A stretch of 64,000 bases of DNA from Zasmidium citrigriseum (Eukaryota; Ascomycota; Dothideomycetes; Mycosphaerellales; Mycosphaerellaceae). Within the stretch, counting starts at the first letter, position 1. Every line of letters starts with the position of its first letter. Of this stretch, positions 56,845-64,000 are shown in pieces. The notes below the pieces were generated by a model. It was not told the origin of the DNA. It searched no databases and saw only the letters and a list, made by a program, of their open reading frames with translations. The translations under genes were made by a program, and so were the position numbers. The stretch covers positions 8,553 to 72,552 of the forward strand of contig NHNW01000085.1 in NCBI GenBank assembly GCA_002786025.1, in the 5' to 3' direction.

Positions 56845-57396
56845 GGTCGCGGAATCTGAGGGTTACTGTCATCGTCGAGCTCGAGATGGCATGTGATGAG
56901 GCGTGTCGCTGGCGTTGAAGTGAATGTTCGCCTCCCTCGCGAGAGACGCGTTCCGATGTTGATTCACTACCTAGGTAGCGTCTAGACTCTCCAGGCGGCA
57001 GGCGCGACGGGATCGTCCCGAGCCGCGAGCCCATCTGCTCTCACCATCCAACGTCATGTCTGTGCGACAACACCAAATCCCTCTTCTCAAAGACTACAGG
57101 AGGCTCGACAGGGAGCTTCCCAGAGCATCTCGTAGTGACTCACCAACACGTCCACTCAGAGAGCCAGACCCGCAAGTGCGAGAAAAGGGAAAACCTTGGC
57201 AGCCGAAACAACCGAAGGATCTGAAGGATTCTCCTCTATTTCAGGTACGAAAAGGACTGGCCAGTGGCGTCCGCGGAGGGATTCCTGAAAGGACTGCACT
57301 TCTTTCTTCCTTGCCACGATTTTGTACTCTTTCCATCAACACGCAATAATCATCAGTCGTTTGAAACAATCGTCATCACCACACTCGCTGTCCAAA
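56845..57396. other. Divergent promoter between REV3 and the WSC gene
   Basis: 552 bp. A 97-codon plus-strand frame starting at 57056 is charged and low complexity with no homology clue and overlaps the WSC 5' region, so it is not called. Just before the WSC ATG the sequence is TC/CA-rich, as in a 5' UTR. Confidence 0.55.
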
Positions 57397-58039
57397 ATGC
57401 CGTCGTTCCAGTCCGCTCTTTGCTGGGTCGCCCTGCTCGCCACATCTCAGGTGGCAAAAGCCCTCCAGGTCTCGTACTGCTCGAGCGACAACACAGGCAC
57501 CGGTCACGCTCTTGGTATGCAAGACCGCCCTCCACGGTCATTCTGCGACATGCTGACAACATCCAGGCACCTATATCTACCAGACTACCGGCTACTGCTA
57601 CGATAAATGCCAGGGCGATTCTTTCTCCTGGGCAATCTTGCAAGGCAGCTCTTGCTGGTGCTCGAACGAAAAGCCCACCACTGGTCTTGAGAGTGTCAGC
57701 AGCTGCAATACGCCCTGCCCTGGATACCCAACGGACTCGTGTGGCAGTAAGGATGCAGGCTTGTTCAGCTATGTCGAAGTTCCGGCTACTTCGCCATCGG
57801 GTTCTTACTCCAGCGAGGCTTCATCGACTGGCTCAATGACTTCGGCTCCCACTTCCATAACCAACTCGACTATGCCGGCCGCAAGCACGCCGACTGGTGC
57901 CGCTACCCCTGCAGGAAACGCATCTTCCTCGTCGACACCACAGCCATACACAGGCGCTGCCGTCGGAACGTGGAATGCTGCTGTCGGCACTGGCATCTCG
58001 ATGGCACTGCTCAGCTGCATTATGGGGCTTGCTCTCTAG
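57397..58039 (+). CDS. Secreted, GPI-type WSC-domain protein
   Basis: Two exons, 57397-57514 and 57567-58039, with a 52-bp intron splitting a Gly codon; 196 aa. Signal peptide about 1-22. One WSC domain (about 24-105) with its cysteine pattern: YCSS, GYCYDKCQG, SSCWCSN, CNTPCPGYPTDSCG. A Ser/Thr/Pro-rich stalk (about 115-175, heavily O-glycosylatable) follows, then a hydrophobic end without a basic cytosolic tail, as in GPI-anchor signals. WSC domains bind glucan or other polysaccharides; yeast Wsc sensors have a transmembrane segment plus cytosolic tail, which this protein lacks. A cell-wall or surface role is likely, and a signalling role less so. Confidence 0.88.
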
Positions 58040-59259
58040 AGGGTCTATTGTGCATTCGCAAAATGTCGTCCTGCTAAGAGCACCACAATCATTTGTAGCA
58101 CACAAAAGATAGCCGACGGAAATTCTAATGATGTACGAACATTGCTTCACAATCCCATGAATCAGCGAGATTCGACATGCGAAAGCCGACCTGGACCAAA
58201 GCATCTCTCTGCCTTGCGCGTGTGAGTATCTCTCCTACCCGCATCGAGAAGTCATTGTCCTGTTCAGAGCCTGACCCTGAGCCAATGGAGCAGAAGAGCA
58301 GATGTGCCAATCACTCGTCGCAAGGCACAATTGGGAACCAGATCCGCAAGATGGGAGTTGAATAGAATAATACAACTGTTCACGGGAGCTGTAGTTGCTT
58401 CGAAATCTTGATAACGCTCTCATTGTACCTGTAGTGACGGCGGTTGCTCGGGCGGTTGGCGAGGAATGCAAAGAGGGCGCCATCCTCTCACATAAACGCT
58501 CGACTGTTGGCTTTTTTCGATGTGAGACATCGTCGTATTATCATAGCTAGCGATTAGTGGTCCATGTGGAATAGCCAGTCTGGGATATGCGTCGCTTGGT
58601 CCTACGTTGTCCACGGCAGGAGTCCTTCGATGCCGATATGAGGGCCATGAATCGTTCCATTGTCAAGACCTGAACCTATCCCAAGAATGCGTTGCCGACC
58701 ATCATACCGTGGCTCCCGAATGGATCGAGAATGTCAGATCCCGCCGATATTTGACCTTCGAAAGCGACCTCCAAGACTTGGTTGATGAGGGCGTAGGGCA
58801 CCAGTGAGTTCTGCTTCTCCCGCGGGGTGAACGTGCAACCAGGCATGATAATAGACATAACTCCGAGCGGCAGGTCAGGCGCCATTCTGCGGCTTGCTGG
58901 GCAGAAATGCTAAGCACGTTGGCAAGAGAGAGGAATGTGGGAGTCCGAAGAAGATGCTCGCTAGCGCCGTCTCGTGTCGCGCCATCTCGTGCGGCAGCTC
59001 AAGCGAGATCGGCCCGACTGAGCAGGGAACAGGAGGGGGAGGCTAATCACGAGCTAATAGTCTAATGCAACCTCTGTCCGCCCTCTCACACCTGCAGTCT
59101 GCATCTTCCCTCTGGTCACACATGTCCTCCGTGCGAGCAGGAACCTGGCCGGGCGACTGCATTTACCCGGCATCAGCAGGCACAGCCGAAGTCCCGGTGC
59201 GGCGTACGATTCCCGAATTTGCTACGGACCGTCACCTGGAATTGCTAGGGACCGTCACT
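58040..59259. other. Intergenic stretch leading into RIP block 3
   Basis: About 1.2 kb, normal composition. Small frames without domains. A 15-bp word, GCTACGGACCGTCAC, recurs with one mismatch (59221-59235 and 59244-59258), 23 bp apart, right at the border of the mutated block. Confidence 0.5.
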
Positions 59260-62200
59260 TAATATCGGTTACTAAGGATATTGTAACGCTCTTAAATCTC
59301 GCTTTTTGATATCTATCTGCATAATGTCACAAGCAAAAGTATACTGCTAGTGTAGTAGTATACTAAACTTTTCGTTCTTAATATTAAGTTATATAGAAAA
59401 TTAATCTTAACTCCTCGCTTAAACCGAAAAATTATAGTCTAAATCCTAGTCTCTCCTAAAATCATAGTCTCTCTCCTATTCCCTTACCTAAAACCCTAGG
59501 TTCCTTAAGGCTAGTTAAGTATAGATAAGTCGTTCTAGTTAACGTTCTAAGTAAGAGTAGCGCGCTTAGACCTTACTATAGGAAGGGAAGGAAAGGGTTC
59601 TTTATCTTCCCTTCCCGCTAATATTAGGAAGGGGAAGAAGAAATAATATATAGTCCAGCTAGAAATTACGGACGCTAGGAAGGAAAGGGGAAAGGGAAAT
59701 CGTAGGGAAGACTAGTACGGCGACTAGTACGGTATATAGATAGGCTAAAATTATAAAGTAGAGCTAGAAAGATCTTAAATGTAAGCACTAAGAAGTTAAT
59801 TAATTTAGCTATTAGTATATAGGTAAGTACCGGGTATCTCGATCGAAGCGAAGAAGGTATAGCGCTAAAGAACTATCTACTCCTCGCTATCGCTATCGTT
59901 AGTAGCGTCGCCCTCGGTCGGAAGAACTCGTCTCTTCTTCTTCGTAGGAACGACTTCCTTCTCCTTACCCTTACCCTTTCTAAGCGAACCTAACGGCCTA
60001 CTAGCCTTAACCGTAAACTCCTTCTTCGCTATACTATATAAAGACGGCGTATAGTACTTGTCTAGAATCGATACCTATAAAGCCTACGCCTAGAGTTTCT
60101 TAAAGTCCTCTAAAGCCGCCGTATCCTTCTCTATTAAGGTGCCCTTTAACAATCTATATAGCTAGTCCGTATCTAACTCCTTAATAAAGCGACTAGTACG
60201 AATAGTTATAATCTTACCTACCTCTATATTATATTAGTATATATATTAAACAATTTCTATCGAAAGTTAATATACTTACGAAGTAGTACGCGATATAGCC
60301 TTTACTAACGGCCTAAAGAAGCACCGAAGTATCCCTCGACAACCTCTTATTAATTAAACTAACGTCGAGTAAGATCTCCTTATTTAGGCGGTCGAATAGC
60401 TTACGAGTATACGCGAAGTACTTACTAGCTACCTAGACTAGAGGGAAGAGGGCCTATCTAACGAGCTTATTACTAGTGCCTATTTATTATTAGCTTAATC
60501 CCGACTAGTACGGGGACTATTACGGTGTAAATATATAGCGCTTACGGGGAGTCTTTCCGGCTAGTCGCTAAAATAATACCTTCTTTCTAAAGCGAGTTCT
60601 ACGGTACTAATAGGGGCTATCGGCGAGTCTAGATAAAGTACTAGACTTCTTCTTCTTCTTTACTACTAGCTAATTTAGGGCTAGCGGTCTTATAGCTCTA
60701 GTCTTCTTAAAGGCGCTCGTTAGCCTCTTCCTCGGCGTATTATCTAGTCTCGTTCTCTTCGTTTTGCCTATAATATCTCTTCGATTTGCTTATAATTAAC
60801 GGCGATAAGGGCGATTTCGAATTATTAGTATAGGAGGTTTAGACGAAAGGCGAGCTCGCCGTTAAAACATTAATAGCGAGCTCGTAACGGTTAGTATAGT
60901 AACGTAGGGCGGCGGCGAGCTATCGCTATCGTTAGTATATCGAGACCGTAGGTAGTAATATAGAGAATATATACTAGCTACCGCTATACGTATATTAAAG
61001 AGCCGACTAAGAGTCGGTAGTAGGGGTGTAATAAAGGGAAGAGGATTAAGGTTGCTAGTAACACCTTTATATAGTATCTTAGCTAGCGACGGCTTACTCC
61101 TTCCTTTACCGAAGTCTTATATATAATACCTATTAAAGCGAAGACAGGAGTAAGCTGTAGAATCGCTAATTAAAGAATATAAGGGCCCTAATTAAAGTAT
61201 ATAAGAGCTAGCGTAGTAGTCGTACTAGTCTAAAGCCGAAATACTAGTACTACCGTAAATCCCCGGTATAGTAACACGGCAAGCTCGTACCGAAAGAGTA
61301 AACTTATACCTAGAGGACGGCGTAATCGAGGAGTCCCTTAGTAAAGAAGTAGGCGGAGTAGTTAGGACTTAAACTCGGTATATATCCGTAGCGATAGGGT
61401 AGGTATAGTAGCTAGCGTAGAAGGATTCGATAAATATATAGATATATATATTACTAGTAGCTTTTAGTAGTAGTATATTTCGAGACAGTCCTCGTAATAG
61501 CTTACTATATACGCTTATAGCTAGAGGCTATTAATAAAGAGAAGCGACGCCGGCCTCTTACGACCGAGACTAGAGATCTAGTCGATACTAGTAGTAATAT
61601 ATCCGAAGTTAGTACTAGAAGAGGTCTATTAAATACATAACAAAGAAACGATCTATTAGGCTAACGAGATTAGCTTTAAGCCCTACGAGAACTGGAGAGA
61701 TACCTTATAGTAGGCGAGTATAAAGGTGACCGATATTCGAGAGGTAGTATTTCTTCGCTATACTTTAAGGTCTTATCGCTATACTTTAAAAGTCTTATCG
61801 GAGTATAGATACGGAGGGTAGTCTAGTACTAGGGATGTTGTCGATATTAGAGCTAGGCCCTCGTAGGTAGGAAGTCCGTACTAGTCGTACTAGTCTTAGG
61901 AAATAAAATCTTAAGCGGATAGTAGACTTATCCGCTTACCTCTATACTAGTAACTTATCTATTAGAAGAATCTTATCTCGTAGTATTTGTACGAGCCTTA
62001 TATCTCTTTACTAAATTGTTACTCTTTTTACATATAATGTAAGATTAAGACTATATTTAAACTCGCGGACGAGGTACGCCTCGGCGGCTTCTTATAAAGC
62101 GAATAATACGTTAGACTAGAAACGTAGGTTATATCGAAACGTAGCGGCTACTTCGCGAATAAGTCGTATAAACGATATCCGAGGAATAATAAGATCGTAA

Positions 62201-64000
62201 GTCTTTTATATATATCGAATCTTACGTAGAGCGACTATACCTAGTTTCTATTTACGCTAGCCGGCTAGAGCTATACCTATTAATTTCTTGCCTTTAAGGG
62301 GTTTTCCGAATCGTCGAGTCCTTCGCTTCGGAGTACTACTCTAGTTAGGTACTATATATCGACCCTTCGTTAGCGTACGTTTAGGCTTTAGCTTCGATAG
62401 TATCTTCCTCGCTAGAGGTCGTTTTTAGGCCGGTATTACTAGAGCTTAGCCTATATTAGGCAATAGTAGAGGTATTATAATACCTACTACCGTCTTCGTT
62501 CGAGCTAGCCGTCGACAATGCGTAAATATCGTATTAATCTACGTTAAAATAGAGACCTAGTTAAAGGGTGTATTAATTAAAAGGAGATAGAAGAAAGACG
62601 CGTCGACGAAGGCCTATTACAATAATACGGTCGGGCCTATACGGTAGAGGTCTATATACTATATACCGTAGTAGTTAAACTCTCGTATAGCCGATCCAAT
62701 CGTTACCGAAATTAATATTACTTAGATATAGGTAAAGCCTAAAGTATATATAGAGATCCGGCCGAGCCGGCTAAGCCTCGCTAGATAAGACTAGTACGGC
62801 GACTACTACGGCTCTAGATTACTAAGATCCTCGAGATTCGTATTTTAAATATATACCGAAATTCGTAGAGGTTATAACTAGTAGGAGGGACCTTCGAATC
62901 GATCGTAGCACTTCTCGAGTAGTACTATAGGCTATATTAGCTTCTAGATTGTCCTGGCTACTACGGGGATTGTTAACGTCTCGATATACTTAACTCGCTC
63001 GTAATCTTTCGTCTAGTCGATCTATCTACCGCTTTCCTCTTTAGAGAGTTACTTAGTACTCTAAAGGGCTAGCTCGGAGTCTTATAATAGCTAAGGAAGT
63101 CGTTCCTTCGGTTAGTTACTAGCTTACTTCCTATATTAACTACCTACGATTATAAGCTTCCTAATACTATATTAGTGCCTTCTCGTCGCTTCCTATCCTC
63201 TTCTTCTTCTTTATTATCGATAACCTCGATATCGCTATCGAAGAGGTATCGTCGTTACTAGGGGTCTATTACCTAGTAACGGCGGTATTAATATAGCGAC
63301 GCCGGCGAGTTTAGGCGATAATACGCCTTTCCTACGTACATCTTCGCTATTTATACTAGTATCGAGCCGCTCGTTTATATATAAGTCGTATATTAATCGT
63401 ATCGCTACCCGTATACCCGAAAGCTATTATAGAGCGCGACCTACCTAAGAGAATAAAGCGAGAGAGATCCGAGTCGCTAGCTACGCTATAGAAGCGTATG
63501 AAATCCGAGGACAAGACGCCTTTCCGTACTACGCTATAGTAGTAAAAGCCCCTAGAAGCGAAGTCTAAGAAGCCGAATACTATAAGAGAGAACAAGCGCC
63601 GTATAAACCGAGCTCCGAGATAGGAGGCTATCGAGAAAGCGCGTACGAGTAAGCGTTTAGCTATTAGTCGTCTCGAGAGAAATAAAGACTACCTCGCGCT
63701 ATCCCCCGAGTAGTAGGCCCGCGAGTTAAGCGCGAAAATAGCGGTTTATAACTAGAGGATCCTATATATTAAAAATCCTTTAGCGGCGTACTAGTCGTAC
63801 TAGTTAGGATCTAGACTAATAGTATATATAGTACGGCCTAGTAGGCTACCTACCCTAACCCGATAGATATTAATAATAAGCTAGAGAGCGAGGAAGAGTA
63901 TGTTTCTAGTAGTAGTATATTCTATTACAGTCTTAAATATAGCTAACTATGTACGTAGTAAGCTCTAGAAGGTGTTTAAGAAGAAAGGATAGAAAGCTAC
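59260..64000. repeat. RIP-mutated repeat block 3, open at the window end
   Basis: At least 4.7 kb with almost no CpA/TpG beyond about 59385, many in-frame TAG/TAA, and CpG retained. It contains a decayed intron-bearing gene on the minus strand (annotated separately) and at least six copies of a short paired, near-palindromic motif (two GACTAGTACGG-like words) in both orientations. No reverse transcriptase, integrase or LTR pair is recognised inside the window. The element class is unknown. Confidence 0.75.
59877..60800 (-). pseudogene. RIP-decayed gene for a lysine-rich protein, unknown family
   Basis: On the minus strand, coding-like sequence with only RIP-type stops can be read down to a TAG at 59879-59877. 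It has a basic N-terminal part (VVKKKKKSSTLSRLADSPY near 60650), a middle with KYFAYTRKLFDRLNKEILL (about 60360-60420), and a C-terminus with KYYTPSLYSIAKKEF followed by a Lys-rich and acidic tail. An intron is still visible at 60279-60224 (GTAAGT, ACTAAT branch, ATAG end), so this was a spliced gene. A second intron probably contains one of the palindromic repeats near 60503-60525. I do not recognise the family. Confidence 0.4.

Noticed and set aside
63356..63595. 79-codon minus-strand frame in RIP block 3
   Set aside because: Short frame in mutated DNA with no domain; likely chance.
13563..64000. Possible Starship-type giant element spanning the RIP blocks
   Set aside because: No tyrosine-recombinase (DUF3435) gene was recognised, and housekeeping genes such as REV3 and ribosomal-protein genes lie between the blocks.
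1..64000. CRISPR arrays, operons, riboswitches
   Set aside because: The sequence is eukaryotic with spliced monocistronic genes. No regularly spaced short repeats of CRISPR type were seen.

Overview
The window is nuclear DNA of a filamentous ascomycete, most likely a plant-associated Dothideomycete. Genes carry short spliceosomal introns (about 48-73 bp, GT..AG, often with a CTAAT-like branch site). The gene content is typical of Pezizomycotina: a STRIPAK FHA protein, ATG29, a QDE-2-class Argonaute, a GH67 alpha-glucuronidase, a WSC protein and an NLP-type secreted cytolysin. Three long blocks are mutated by repeat-induced point mutation (RIP): CpA and TpG are almost absent, TpA is greatly enriched, and CpG is kept.

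Layout. 1-13.9 kb: FHA/tail-anchored protein (5' end probably outside the window), a decayed tandem-repeat field (3.3-4.5 kb), a small unknown protein, an MFS monocarboxylate-type transporter, the NLP gene, a small conserved membrane protein, a PHD-finger protein, and a double-Myb telomere-repeat-binding protein of the Tay1/Teb1 type. 13.94-23.96 kb: one complete Ty3/Gypsy LTR retrotransposon with 101-bp LTRs, primer-binding site, polypurine tract, target-site duplication, and RIP-destroyed protease, RT, RNase H and integrase. It sits in the former divergent promoter between the Myb gene and the alpha-glucuronidase gene aguA, 52 bp from the aguA start codon. 26.6-31.2 kb: four tandem BTB/POZ paralogues on the minus strand. 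31.6-35.4 kb: a divergent ribosomal-protein pair (RPS9/uS4 and RPL21/eL21), then ATG29. 36.2-43.2 kb: Argonaute with a predicted DEDD active site, then a large glycosylated membrane protein of unknown function. 44.4-47.65 kb: second RIP block, class unknown. 48.7-58.0 kb: an OPT oligopeptide transporter, the DNA polymerase zeta catalytic subunit REV3, and a GPI-type WSC-domain protein. 59.3 kb to the end: third RIP block, open at the window edge, with short palindromic repeats and a decayed, intron-bearing gene.

The genes do not form one pathway: they are housekeeping genes in separate transcription units, mixed with host-interaction and carbohydrate genes (NLP, aguA, WSC, transporters). The linking theme is genome defence. 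Intact genes alternate with transposon-derived blocks silenced by saturating, CpA-specific RIP, and one block has split a shared promoter. All exon boundaries given were read by eye from splice consensus and reading-frame continuity. No transcript or database evidence was available.
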